Assembly: GCA_029218825.1 (NCBI GenBank)
Contig: JAQXSC010000075.1
Coordinates: 1 to 64,000, forward strand
Direction: 5' to 3'
DNA length: 64,000 nucleotides
Origin: Oscillospiraceae bacterium
GTDB taxonomy: Bacteria > Bacillota > Clostridia > Oscillospirales > Acutalibacteraceae
Positions 1 through 9,050 of this stretch are shown here, piece by piece (the first letter of the stretch is position 1; each line of letters starts with the position of its first letter). The translations under genes and the position numbers were made by a program. The notes below the pieces were generated by a model, which saw only the letters and a list, made by a program, of their open reading frames with translations, did no database searches and was not told the DNA's origin.

Positions 1-51
1 TTTATTGACACAAACGCAGTGTTTACAAGGCTTTTTCTATGTTTTGCGGGT

Positions 52-88
52 AAAAAAAGACCTTGCAGAATTACTTCTACAAGGTCTA
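52..88 (-). terminator. Intrinsic terminator of ppdK
   Basis: On the minus strand an AGACCTTG...CAAGGTCT stem (with an extra AGAA/TTCT pairing next to the loop) is followed directly by a run of seven U. It lies about 70 bp after the ppdK stop codon, so it most likely ends the ppdK transcript. Confidence 0.85.
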
Positions 89-159
89 AACTTGATATTT
101 AATTTTGCCTTATGGCTGTTAAATGGTTTTACCCATTAACAAAGTTTATCTGTTTAAGA

Positions 160-2784
160 TTAACCCTTGATTGCAGCCTGTGCAGCAGCAAGTCTTGCGA
201 TTGGCACACGGAATGGTGAGCAAGATACATAGTCAAGACCAATCTTGTGGCAGAACTCTACAGATGATGGGTCGCCGCCGTGCTCACCGCAGATACCGCA
301 GTGTAACTCAGGACGAGTAGCCTTACCGAGTTTAAGAGCAGTTTCCATTAGTTTGCCTACGCCGTTCTGGTCGAGTTTAGCAAATGGATCGTTCTCGAAA
401 ATCTTTGCGTCATAGTAAGCATCCAAGAACTTACCTGCATCGTCACGGCTGAAGCCGAATGTCATCTGTGTTAAGTCGTTAGTACCGAAGCAGAAGAACT
501 CAGCCTCTGTTGCAATCTCGTCTGCTGTGAGAGCAGCACGTGGGATTTCGATCATTGTACCAACTTCGTACTCTAAATCTGAACCTGCAGCAGCGATTTC
601 AGCGTCAGCAGTTTCAACAACTACTTTCTTAACATACTTAAGTTCTTTGATATCGCCAACAAGCGGAATCATAATCTCAGGCTTAACTGTCCAATCAGGA
701 TGAGCATTCTTAACGTTGATAGCAGCACGGATAACAGCGCTTGTCTGCATCTTTGCGATTTCAGGATATGTTACAGCAAGACGGCATCCACGGTGACCCA
801 TCATTGGGTTGAACTCGTGTAGGCTGTCGATAATAGCCTTAATCTGCTCTACTGTCTTACCCTGTGCATCTGCTAACTTCTTGATGTCTTCTTCAGAAGT
901 TGGAACGAACTCGTGTAGAGGTGGATCCAAGAAACGAATTGTAACCGGATTGCCCTCTAAAGCCTCATAAAGAGCCTCAAAGTCACCCTGCTGAACAGGA
1001 AGAATCTTTGCAAGAGCAGCTTCTCTCTCCTCTACTGTATCTGAACAAATCATCTCACGGAATGCGTCGATTCTGTCGCCCTCAAAGAACATATGCTCTG
1101 TACGGCAAAGACCGATGCCCTCTGCGCCGAGTTCTCTTGCTTTCTTTGCGTCAGCAGGAGTATCTGCGTTTGTTCTAACCTTTAGAGTTCTATACTTATC
1201 AGCCCACTCCATAATTCTGCCGAACTCGCCTGCGATTGTAGCGTCAACAGTTGGAATAGCACCGTCGTAAATGTTACCTGTTGTACCGTCAAAGGAGATT
1301 ACGTCACCCTCGTGGTATTCTTTACCTGCAAGTGTGAACTTCTTATTTTCTTCGTCCATAACGATTGCAGAACAACCTGATACACAGCAAACACCCATAC
1401 CACGAGCAACAACTGCTGCGTGAGATGTCATACCGCCACGTGCTGTCAGGATACCCTGTGAAGCCTTCATACCCTCGATATCCTCAGGAGAAGTTTCAAG
1501 TCTTACAAGAACAACTTTCTCGCCTCTGTCAGCCCACTCTTTAGCGTCGTCAGCAGTAAATACGATTTTACCGCAAGCAGCACCCGGAGCAGCAGCAAGA
1601 GCCTTTGCGATTGGCTCTGCCTTCTTAACAGCGTCAGCGTCGAACTGTGGGTGTAGAAGTGAGTCAAGGTTACGAGGATCAATCATAGCAACTGCTTCCT
1701 GCTCTGAAATCATACCCTCATCAACTAAATCACAAGCAATCTTTAGAGCAGCCTTTGCTGTTCTCTTACCGTTACGTGTCTGTAGCATATAAAGTTTCTT
1801 ATCTTCGATAGTGAACTCCATATCCTGCATATCTCTGTAGTGATTTTCAAGTGTATTGCAAATGCCAACGAACTGGTCGTAAACTTCAGGCATAACTTCC
1901 TTTAACTGAGCGATTGGCTGAGGTGTACGAACACCGGCAACAACGTCTTCGCCCTGTGCGTTCATCAGGAACTCACCCATCAAAGCCTTTTCACCTGTTG
2001 CAGGGTTTCTTGTAAATGCAACACCTGTACCTGATGTGTCACCCATATTACCGAATGCCATCATCTGTACGTTAACTGCAGTACCCCATGAATAAGGAAT
2101 ATCGTTATCACGACGATATACGTTTGCACGAGGGTTGTCCCAAGAACGGAATACAGCCTTAACAGCCTCAAGTAACTGCTCCTTAGGATCAGTTGGGAAG
2201 TCTGAACCGATTTTTGACTTATATTCAGCCTTAAACTGGTTAGCAAGTTCTTTTAGATCATCTGCTGTTAAATCAACGTCCTGTGTAACGCCTTTTTCTG
2301 CTTTCATTTTGTCGATAAGTTCCTCAAAGTACTTCTTACCAACTTCCATAACTACATCAGAGAACATCTGAATAAATCTTCTGTAGCAGTCCCAAGCCCA
2401 ACGTGGGTTGCCTGACTTTTTAGCGATAACTTCAACAACGTCTTCGTTTAGACCAAGGTTAAGGATTGTATCCATCATACCCGGCATTGAAGCACGAGCA
2501 CCTGAACGAACAGAAACAAGGAGAGGATTTTCCTTATCACCGAATTTTTTGCCGGTGATTTCTTCCATCTTCTCAATGTGTTCCATAATCTGACCCATGA
2601 TCTCGTCATTGATCTGTCTGCCGTCTTCATAGTACTGAGTACAAGCTTCTGTTGAAATTGTGAAGCCCTGTGGTACAGGAAGACCTAATTTTGTCATCTC
2701 AGCTAAGTTTGCACCCTTACCGCCGTGTAGTTCACGCATTGAAGCGTCTCCTTCTGTAAACAAATAAACCCATTTGTTTGCCAT
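160..2784 (-). CDS. ppdK: Pyruvate, phosphate dikinase
   Basis: Interconverts pyruvate, ATP and phosphate with PEP, AMP and PPi in the cytoplasm; in anaerobic fermenters it links glycolysis and gluconeogenesis in a PPi-dependent way. The 874 residues equal the length of the well-studied clostridial enzyme. The N-terminal ATP-grasp part spans roughly residues 1-340. The swivelling phosphohistidine domain carries GGMTSHAAVVARG with the catalytic His at residue 455. The C-terminal PEP/pyruvate TIM barrel ends with the conserved LHCGICGEHGGDP, whose Cys is the general acid of the family. The ATG at 2784 is preceded by a near-perfect AGGAGGT ribosome binding site. The gene is monocistronic: a terminator follows it, and glmU is divergent upstream. 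All key motifs are intact. Confidence 0.97.
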   Translation of the reverse strand: MANKWVYLFTEGDASMRELHGGKGANLAEMTKLGLPVPQGFTISTEACTQYYEDGRQINDEIMGQIMEHIEKMEEITGKKFGDKENPLLVSVRSGARASMPGMMDTILNLGLNEDVVEVIAKKSGNPRWAWDCYRRFIQMFSDVVMEVGKKYFEELIDKMKAEKGVTQDVDLTADDLKELANQFKAEYKSKIGSDFPTDPKEQLLEAVKAVFRSWDNPRANVYRRDNDIPYSWGTAVNVQMMAFGNMGDTSGTGVAFTRNPATGEKALMGEFLMNAQGEDVVAGVRTPQPIAQLKEVMPEVYDQFVGICNTLENHYRDMQDMEFTIEDKKLYMLQTRNGKRTAKAALKIACDLVDEGMISEQEAVAMIDPRNLDSLLHPQFDADAVKKAEPIAKALAAAPGAACGKIVFTADDAKEWADRGEKVVLVRLETSPEDIEGMKASQGILTARGGMTSHAAVVARGMGVCCVSGCSAIVMDEENKKFTLAGKEYHEGDVISFDGTTGNIYDGAIPTVDATIAGEFGRIMEWADKYRTLKVRTNADTPADAKKARELGAEGIGLCRTEHMFFEGDRIDAFREMICSDTVEEREAALAKILPVQQGDFEALYEALEGNPVTIRFLDPPLHEFVPTSEEDIKKLADAQGKTVEQIKAIIDSLHEFNPMMGHRGCRLAVTYPEIAKMQTSAVIRAAINVKNAHPDWTVKPEIMIPLVGDIKELKYVKKVVVETADAEIAAAGSDLEYEVGTMIEIPRAALTADEIATEAEFFCFGTNDLTQMTFGFSRDDAGKFLDAYYDAKIFENDPFAKLDQNGVGKLMETALKLGKATRPELHCGICGEHGGDPSSVEFCHKIGLDYVSCSPFRVPIARLAAAQAAIKG

Positions 2785-2816
2785 TGGAATTACCTCCTAA
2801 AATAAGTAATTATTTT

Positions 2817-2865
2817 GACACAGAGTGATTTCTGTGCCGACTGTAATAGTCTGCCATATATTATA
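2817..2865 (-). promoter_or_regulatory. Probable ppdK promoter and leader hairpin
   Basis: A perfect -10 (TATAAT on the minus strand, 2860-2865) lies upstream of ppdK, but I see no convincing -35 at the usual spacing. The leader then holds a CACAGA...TCTGTG hairpin near 2818-2837. The 259-bp divergent region up to the glmU start is otherwise AT-rich with no gene. Confidence 0.4.
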
Positions 2866-2968
2866 ACAAATTTATTTCAAAATTACTATAGGTTTTTCAA
2901 AAAATTTGCAAGAAAAGTTGATATGTTTTTACAAATATTATGTATAAAACAAATAAAATAAAAAAATT

Positions 2969-3009
2969 TTGCAAAATTATCTTGCAAAATTATCAATATG
3001 TGCGATAAT
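2969..3009 (+). promoter_or_regulatory. Promoter of glmU-prs-pth-mfd with tandem 13-bp repeat
   Basis: TTGCAA (2982-2987), a 16-bp spacer and GATAAT (3004-3009) form a sigma-A type promoter 35 bp before the chosen glmU start. The -35 is the start of the second copy of a perfect tandem 13-mer, TTGCAAAATTATC, at 2969-2981 and 2982-2994. Confidence 0.6.
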
Positions 3010-3043
3010 TAGAGTATCTTTTACTATTATGGAGGATGCTATA

Positions 3044-3793
3044 GTGGGTATTTGCGGGGTTATTCTTGCCGGCGGTGAAGGCAAGAGGATGAAACTTAAC
3101 AAGCCTAAGCCCCTTGCAGAGGTTCTCGGAGAACCGATGCTCAAGTGGGTTATCAACTCTGTTAAAAGGGCGGATGTAGATAACATCTGTATTGTAAAGG
3201 GATTTGGCAAGGAGTATATTGACGAGTTCGTAGAAACTCTAAACTTCCCTGTCAGCACTGTTTTTCAGGCTGAACGTCTGGGAACAGGTCACGCAGTTAT
3301 GCAGGCAAAGGATTTTTTAAAGGAAAATAAAGGCGACGTTGTTATCCTAAACGGTGACGCTCCCTTTATGGACTTTGAAACAATCAAAAGTTCCTATGAA
3401 TATCACAAAAGCAACAAAAATGCCGCTACCGTTATTTCCGCAAAGGTAAGCGACCCTACAGGATACGGCAGAATTATCAGGGACAGCCGGGGTAATGTTT
3501 CATCAATCGTTGAGCAAAAAGACGCTGACGAAACAACTGCAAAAATCAACGAGGTTAATTCCGGCGGTTTTTGGTTTGATACGGAAAAGCTTTTGTCTGT
3601 TCTTGATGAAATCAAGTCCGACAACAACGCAAAGGAATATTATCTTCCTGACGCATTGAAACTTCTTTTGGAAAAAGGAGAAACAATCGGTGCGTACACA
3701 GCAAAATCTCCTGACACTGTTTTAGGTGCAAATGACCCTGCGCAGTTAAAGGAATTGGAAGAAATAGCAATAGCTAAAGGTTATAATTGTTGA
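3044..3793 (+). CDS. glmU: GlmU-like nucleotidyltransferase, uridylyltransferase domain only
   Basis: Sugar-1-phosphate nucleotidyltransferase that should make UDP-GlcNAc from GlcNAc-1-P and UTP for cell-wall synthesis. The N-terminal LAGGEGKRM signature is the nucleotide-binding loop; LNGDAPF supplies the metal-binding Asp and EVNSGGFWF the sugar site. I place the start at GTG 3044: a GGAGG lies 8 bp upstream, and the promoter covers the more upstream in-frame TTG. The protein is only 249 residues and ends just after the GANDP sequence (GVNDR in typical GlmU). The left-handed beta-helix acetyltransferase half of a normal ~455-residue GlmU is therefore absent, and the next gene is prs, exactly as after glmU in Bacillus. 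Glucosamine-1-P acetylation must come from elsewhere, or the substrate differs. Confidence 0.85.
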   Translation: MGICGVILAGGEGKRMKLNKPKPLAEVLGEPMLKWVINSVKRADVDNICIVKGFGKEYIDEFVETLNFPVSTVFQAERLGTGHAVMQAKDFLKENKGDVVILNGDAPFMDFETIKSSYEYHKSNKNAATVISAKVSDPTGYGRIIRDSRGNVSSIVEQKDADETTAKINEVNSGGFWFDTEKLLSVLDEIKSDNNAKEYYLPDALKLLLEKGETIGAYTAKSPDTVLGANDPAQLKELEEIAIAKGYNC

Positions 3794-3819
3794 GAAAAAT
3801 ATAAGTAAGGAGTTTTACA

Positions 3820-4782
3820 ATGAATTTTCACGGAAAAGACATCAAAATCTTTGCAGGTAGTTCAAATGCTACTGTAGCACAGGGTATCGCAGGCTGTTTA
3901 GGTTTACCTTTAGGTAAATGTGACTGTCAAAAATTTTCTGACGGTGAAATCGCCGTTTCCATTAATGAATCAGTTCGTGGTTCAGAGTGCTTTATTGTTC
4001 AGTCAACCTGCACACCTGTAAACGACAACCTAATGGAAATGCTGATTATGATTGACGCTATGAAACGTGCTTCTGCTGCAAGAATCACAGCAGTTATGCC
4101 ATATTTCGGCTACGCTCGTCAGGACAGAAAAGCAAAGCCACGTGATCCAATCTCTGCAAAACTTTGTGCCGACCTTATTACTGCTGCCGGTGCTGACAGA
4201 CTTTTGACAATGGATTTACACGCAAATCAGATTCAGGGATTTTTCAATATTCCTGTTGACCATCTAAAGGGCGCAGGTATTCTTGCTAATCATATGAAAG
4301 AAAAAGTAGGAAACAATACCGACGATTACGTTGTAGTTTCTCCTGACTTAGGCTCAGTTACAAGAGCAAGAAATTTTGCAAGTCAAATCGGCACTTCCCT
4401 TGCTATCATCGACAAGCGTCGTCCGAGAGCAAACGTTTCCGAGGTTATGAACATTATCGGTGACGTTAAGGGCAAAAAGATTATTATTCTTGACGATATG
4501 ATCGACACAGCAGGTACACTTTGCAACGGTGCAAAGGCTATTGTTGAAGTCGGCGGTGCTACTGAGGTTTATGCTTGTGCAACTCACGCAGTACTTTCAG
4601 GCCCTGCTATTGAGAGAATTCAGAACTCTGTTATCAAGGAACTTGTATTACTTGACACAGTTCCGCTGACCGAGGAGAAAATGATTGATAAATTCACTGT
4701 TCTTCCTACCGCTCCTGTATTTGCAGAGGCTATCGCTCGTATTTACAACGACAAGCCTTTCACAGCGGCTTTCGGCAGTTAA
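3820..4782 (+). CDS. prs: Ribose-phosphate pyrophosphokinase
   Basis: Makes PRPP from ribose-5-phosphate and ATP for nucleotide, His and Trp synthesis. The 320 residues match the usual class I enzyme. Visible signatures are the DLHANQIQGFF metal/ATP-binding motif, the KRRP segment and the PRPP-binding loop DDMIDTAGTL near residue 225. AAGGAG lies 8 bp before the ATG. It follows the glmU remnant by 26 bp, the classical Firmicutes arrangement, and a strong hairpin separates it from pth. Confidence 0.97.
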   Translation: MNFHGKDIKIFAGSSNATVAQGIAGCLGLPLGKCDCQKFSDGEIAVSINESVRGSECFIVQSTCTPVNDNLMEMLIMIDAMKRASAARITAVMPYFGYARQDRKAKPRDPISAKLCADLITAAGADRLLTMDLHANQIQGFFNIPVDHLKGAGILANHMKEKVGNNTDDYVVVSPDLGSVTRARNFASQIGTSLAIIDKRRPRANVSEVMNIIGDVKGKKIIILDDMIDTAGTLCNGAKAIVEVGGATEVYACATHAVLSGPAIERIQNSVIKELVLLDTVPLTEEKMIDKFTVLPTAPVFAEAIARIYNDKPFTAAFGS

Positions 4783-4820
4783 TCGGAATATTTCAATCTA
4801 TTCAGTGCATAGAAATTTCA

Positions 4821-4857
4821 GGGGTGCGGCAACGTACCCCTTATTGTCATTTTTTAT
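4821..4857 (+). terminator. Hairpin between prs and pth (terminator or attenuator)
   Basis: GGGGTGCG-GCAA-CGTACCCC forms an 8-bp stem (one G-U pair) capped by a GNRA-type GCAA loop. A T-rich stretch interrupted by GTCA follows. It may end part of the prs message before pth-mfd; the imperfect U tract suggests incomplete termination. Confidence 0.5.
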
Positions 4858-4872
4858 TAAAGGAAGTAGATT

Positions 4873-5469
4873 ATGTTCAGAAAGAAAACCTTTGCAACAG
4901 GCCCTGTTGAATATATTGTTGTGGGACTTGGCAACCCTGACAGAAAATACGAAAACACAAGACACAACGCAGGCTTTATAATGATTGACTTTATTGCGGA
5001 TAAAATCGGTGTAAAAATCAACAGAGTTAAGTTCAAGTCTTTAGTAGGCGAAGGAAATATCGGCGGAAGTAAAGTTCTTTTAATGAAGCCCTCAACATAT
5101 ATGAATAACAGCGGAGAGGCTGTTATTGAGGCTATGAAATTCTACAAAATTCCACCGGAAAATGTTATAGTATTATTAGACGATATTAATTTAGACGTTG
5201 GCAAAATGAGAATAAGGAGCAAAGGCAGTGACGGCGGTCAAAAAGGTATGCGCAGTATTATCTACCTTAGCGGAAAGGATAATTTCCCAAGGGTGAAAAT
5301 CGGCATCGGTAAAAAGCCAAACCCTGAATATGACCTTGCCTCCTGGGTACTGTCAAAGTTTACAAAAGACGAGTTGGCAACCCTTGAAAAAATTGCCGAA
5401 AATTCTTATGAGGCTGTGGAACTTATTATTCAAGGAAAAACAGACCGTGCTATGAATCTGTTTAACTGA
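4873..5469 (+). CDS. pth: Peptidyl-tRNA hydrolase
   Basis: Cleaves peptidyl-tRNA released from stalled ribosomes and recycles tRNA. The 198-residue protein has the family signatures VGLGNPDRKYENTRHNAGF, with the catalytic His in RHNAGF, then MKPSTYMNNSGEAV and the GSDGGQKGMRSI segment. An AAAGGAAG site precedes the ATG. The core enzyme normally begins within a few residues of the VGLGNP strand; here about 15 extra residues come first, with no better start inside. It stops 7 bp before mfd, so the two are translationally linked. Confidence 0.96.
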   Translation: MFRKKTFATGPVEYIVVGLGNPDRKYENTRHNAGFIMIDFIADKIGVKINRVKFKSLVGEGNIGGSKVLLMKPSTYMNNSGEAVIEAMKFYKIPPENVIVLLDDINLDVGKMRIRSKGSDGGQKGMRSIIYLSGKDNFPRVKIGIGKKPNPEYDLASWVLSKFTKDELATLEKIAENSYEAVELIIQGKTDRAMNLFN

Positions 5470-5476
5470 GGTTAAA

Positions 5477-8400
5477 ATGAACTTTTTACTAAATGTTTTA
5501 GAAAAAACAGACAGTTTCAAGGCAATAAAAAAGGCTTTGAAACCCAAAAGCAAAATTTGTGCAACGGGACTTACGGAAATACACAAGGCAACAATTATAC
5601 ATTCGCTCTGTCATTTAAAAAATGTCAGGGCTTTTTGTGTTGCACCGGATGAGCAGAAAGCGCAGACTTTGTGCAATGATTTATGCACAATGGGTACAAA
5701 GGCTGTGTTCTACCCTACACGTGATTTTGTGTTCAAGGAAATCAGCGGTAAATCCAGAGAATATGAACACCAAAGGCTTAATGTACTGTATAAAATGCTT
5801 ACAGGTGATTATGACGTTGTAGTAGCCTGTATTGACGGTGCAACTCAATATACAATGCCTAAAGATGTGCTTAAAAACGCAGTTCTTGATATTAAAGTCG
5901 GCACTGCTATATCCACCGATTTCTGCATAAAGGCTCTTACACTTTTAGGCTATCAAAGGTTTGACCAGGTTGACGGCAAAGGGCAGTTTTCCTTACGTGG
6001 CGGTATTCTCGACTTCTTTATGCCTGACAGCGATTATCCCATAAGGGCGGAGTTTTGGGGTGATGAAATTACCGACCTTAACTACTTTGACGTTGAAACT
6101 CAAAGGAGAACAGATAAGGTTGAACAGGTTATCCTTACCCCATCTGCTGAAATTGTAATTGATGACAAAGAGGCGCTAAAAGATAAAATCCTTAAAAAAG
6201 CATCATTACTGAAAAAAGAAAACCAGCAAAAAGCAAAGGAAATTCTAATTAAAGAGGCTGACAGTATCGGTGAGGGATTGAGTATTTCCGCCATTGATAA
6301 ATTTATAGGTCTTGTTTACGAAAAGCCCTCTACCCTGCTTGATTACTTAGATGACAATTCCCTGGTATTTTTCTCCGAATACAATGCTGTTCGTGACAGG
6401 GCAAAAGCAACAGAGTTTCAGTTTAAGGAAAACCTTGCCGATTACTTTGCCGACGGTACTTTGTGCAGAGGATTTGAAACCTATTCAATGGACTTTAAGA
6501 GTTGTATGGAAAGGCTACAGGAATATCCTGAATTATTTATGGATTTATTTGCAAGTAGCACTTATGATTTTCCTCTTAATGAATTGGTGTCCTTCTCTGC
6601 AAAACAACTTGGATTGTGGAACGGCACAATTAAATATATTGAGGAGGATTTGCAAAGTTATGCAGAGCAGGGATATTCCGTAGTAATACTTGCAGGTACT
6701 GAAAAAGGTGCGTCAAACACAGCGGATAACCTTAGGAAAGCAGACTTCAACGCACAGTATGTTAAAAGCCTTGAAAATGTACCTGAAAAAGGTATCTTTG
6801 TTATGCCGGGGGCATTATCCTCAGGCTTTGAATACACCTCAACTAAATTTGCCCTTATAAGTCAAGGACTGTCAAACAGTTATAAACCTACAAAAAAGAA
6901 AGTAAAACGTAACCGTAACGGACAGGAAATATACAGTCTTTCGGAACTTACAAAAGGCGATTACGTGGTACACAGTACACACGGAATCGGTGTGTTCGGC
7001 GGTATTCAAAAAATGGACGTACACGGAGTTACCAAGGACTATATCAGGATTGAATACGCAAAGGGCGATGTGTTATATGTTCCTGTTACCCAACTTGACC
7101 TTGTTGCAAAATATATAGGCCCTCGTGAGGACAGCAGAGTAAAGTTGAACCGTTTAGGGGGTACTGAATGGCAAAAAACAAAGAGCCGTGTTAAAGGCTC
7201 TGTTAAGGATATTGCAAAGGAACTTATGGAACTTTATGCAAAGCGTATGCAGTCAAAAGGCTTTGCATTTACAGGGGACAGCGAGTGGCAGAGAGATTTT
7301 GAGTTAAAGTTTGAATACGAGGAAACTCCTGACCAATTAAGATGTGCCGAGGAAATCAAAAACGATATGGAACGGATTCAGCCTATGGACAGACTTCTCT
7401 GCGGTGACGTTGGATTTGGCAAAACCGAAGTTGCTTTAAGGGCTGCATTCAGATGTGTAAGTGATTCAAAACAATGCGCTCTCCTCTGCCCTACCACAAT
7501 CCTTGCATGGCAACATTACCAAACGGTACTGAAAAGATTTGAAGGCTACCCTGTAAGGGTTGAACTTTTATCACGTTTCAGAACTCCCAAACAGCAAAAG
7601 GAAATTATCAAGAAACTTGCGTCAGGGGACGTTGATATGATAATTGGTACTCACCGATTAGTCCAAAAAGACGTAGTTTTCAGAGATTTGGGACTTGCAA
7701 TAATCGACGAGGAACAGCGGTTCGGTGTTGCTCAAAAAGAAAGATTTAAGGAACTTCGAAAAAATATTGATGTGCTGACTTTGTCGGCTACTCCTATCCC
7801 CCGTACACTGAATATGGCTATGAGCGGAATCAGGGATATGTCCGTTCTTGAGGAAGCCCCACAGGACAGACATCCTGTTCAGACCTATGTGCTTGAACAC
7901 GATAACGCGGTAATCAACGAAGCTATCCGCAGGGAAATCAGACGTGGCGGTCAGGTATTTTACCTATACAACAGAACAGATACAATCGAGGCTAAATCCG
8001 CCGCAATAAGAGAGGAAATTCCGGAAGCGAAAATTGCTGTGGCTCACGGTCAAATGGACGAAAAACAACTGTCGGAAATCTGGCGACAAATGTTGGAGCA
8101 GGAAATCAACGTGCTTGTATGCACCACTATTATTGAAACAGGGGTGGATTTGCCCAACGCAAATACATTAATAATTGAAAATGCCGACAGATTAGGACTT
8201 TCACAACTTCATCAGATACGAGGAAGAGTGGGGCGTTCAAGCAGACGTGCATATGCATACTTTACCTATCCACCACGCAAAGTACTGACGGAAATTTCCA
8301 CAAAAAGACTTAATGCAATAAGAGAGTTTACAGAGTTCGGTTCAGGATTTAAAATCGCTATGCGTGACCTTGAGTTAAGAGGTGCAGGAAATATTATGGG

Positions 8401-8926
8401 TGCTCAACAGCACGGCCATATGGAAAACGTAGGTTACGATATGTATCTTAAACTTCTTGCGGAGGCTGTCAGCGAGGAAAAAGGTGAAAAAGACCCATAT
8501 GCCGATGTTGAATGTCTTGTAGATGTAAACGTTGACGCGCATATTCCGGAAAGTTATATTTCCAATCTTTCTCACCGCCTTGACGTTTACAGACGTATTG
8601 CAGATATCAGAAATACGGCTGACTGCGAAGATGTTGTTGACGAGTTAAAAGACAGATTCGGTGCATTACCCGAGGCTGTTGAAGGACTTATAGACATAGC
8701 GTTAATCCGAAACGTGGCTTACTCGCTGGGCGTTTATGAAATCAGGCAAAATGAAACTTCCGTTCTTCTTTATATTAAAGATATAAAATCGGAAGGAACA
8801 AGTAAAATTATTAAATCTATGCCCGGTCAGGCGATGCTCAACGCCGGAAACAAACCTTATATCGCCATAAGATTTCCCAAAAATATGCCTATTCTACAGG
8901 TTTTGAAAAATATTTTCAGAACATAA
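5477..8926 (+). CDS. mfd: Transcription-repair coupling factor
   Basis: DNA translocase that removes stalled RNA polymerase from lesions and recruits UvrA. The 1149 residues match the family. Order of domains: a UvrB-like N-terminal module, a CarD-like RNA polymerase interaction domain around residues 490-560 (GDYVVHSTHGIGVFGGI), a RecG-type helicase core with Walker A GDVGFGKT near residue 641 and DEEQ near 743, helicase motif VI with QIRGRVGRS, and the C-terminal TRCF domain. The start follows the pth stop by 7 bp with a GAGG-type site. All helicase motifs are intact. Confidence 0.97.
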   Translation: MNFLLNVLEKTDSFKAIKKALKPKSKICATGLTEIHKATIIHSLCHLKNVRAFCVAPDEQKAQTLCNDLCTMGTKAVFYPTRDFVFKEISGKSREYEHQRLNVLYKMLTGDYDVVVACIDGATQYTMPKDVLKNAVLDIKVGTAISTDFCIKALTLLGYQRFDQVDGKGQFSLRGGILDFFMPDSDYPIRAEFWGDEITDLNYFDVETQRRTDKVEQVILTPSAEIVIDDKEALKDKILKKASLLKKENQQKAKEILIKEADSIGEGLSISAIDKFIGLVYEKPSTLLDYLDDNSLVFFSEYNAVRDRAKATEFQFKENLADYFADGTLCRGFETYSMDFKSCMERLQEYPELFMDLFASSTYDFPLNELVSFSAKQLGLWNGTIKYIEEDLQSYAEQGYSVVILAGTEKGASNTADNLRKADFNAQYVKSLENVPEKGIFVMPGALSSGFEYTSTKFALISQGLSNSYKPTKKKVKRNRNGQEIYSLSELTKGDYVVHSTHGIGVFGGIQKMDVHGVTKDYIRIEYAKGDVLYVPVTQLDLVAKYIGPREDSRVKLNRLGGTEWQKTKSRVKGSVKDIAKELMELYAKRMQSKGFAFTGDSEWQRDFELKFEYEETPDQLRCAEEIKNDMERIQPMDRLLCGDVGFGKTEVALRAAFRCVSDSKQCALLCPTTILAWQHYQTVLKRFEGYPVRVELLSRFRTPKQQKEIIKKLASGDVDMIIGTHRLVQKDVVFRDLGLAIIDEEQRFGVAQKERFKELRKNIDVLTLSATPIPRTLNMAMSGIRDMSVLEEAPQDRHPVQTYVLEHDNAVINEAIRREIRRGGQVFYLYNRTDTIEAKSAAIREEIPEAKIAVAHGQMDEKQLSEIWRQMLEQEINVLVCTTIIETGVDLPNANTLIIENADRLGLSQLHQIRGRVGRSSRRAYAYFTYPPRKVLTEISTKRLNAIREFTEFGSGFKIAMRDLELRGAGNIMGAQQHGHMENVGYDMYLKLLAEAVSEEKGEKDPYADVECLVDVNVDAHIPESYISNLSHRLDVYRRIADIRNTADCEDVVDELKDRFGALPEAVEGLIDIALIRNVAYSLGVYEIRQNETSVLLYIKDIKSEGTSKIIKSMPGQAMLNAGNKPYIAIRFPKNMPILQVLKNIFRT

Positions 8927-8969
8927 TCGGCAAAAAATCATATATATTCTACAAATTTGCTAAAAATCA

Positions 8970-8998
8970 TTTACATTTTGCAAGTTTTCGTGTATAAT
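8970..8998 (+). promoter_or_regulatory. Promoter of the PrsA-like lipoprotein gene
   Basis: TTTACA (8970-8975), a 17-bp spacer and TATAAT (8993-8998) give a near-consensus sigma-A promoter. A GCATAA...TTATGC hairpin sits in the leader at 9009-9026. The gene can therefore be expressed independently of mfd. Confidence 0.75.
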
Positions 8999-9050
8999 TT
9001 CAAAGATAGCATAAATGTTATTATGCACAACATTTTTAGACAGGACGGTA

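Noticed and set aside
2969-3043. Longer N-terminus for the GlmU-like protein from TTG 2969
   Set aside because: That codon overlaps the predicted promoter, has no ribosome site, and the extra 25 residues do not resemble GlmU; GTG 3044 has GGAGG at good spacing.
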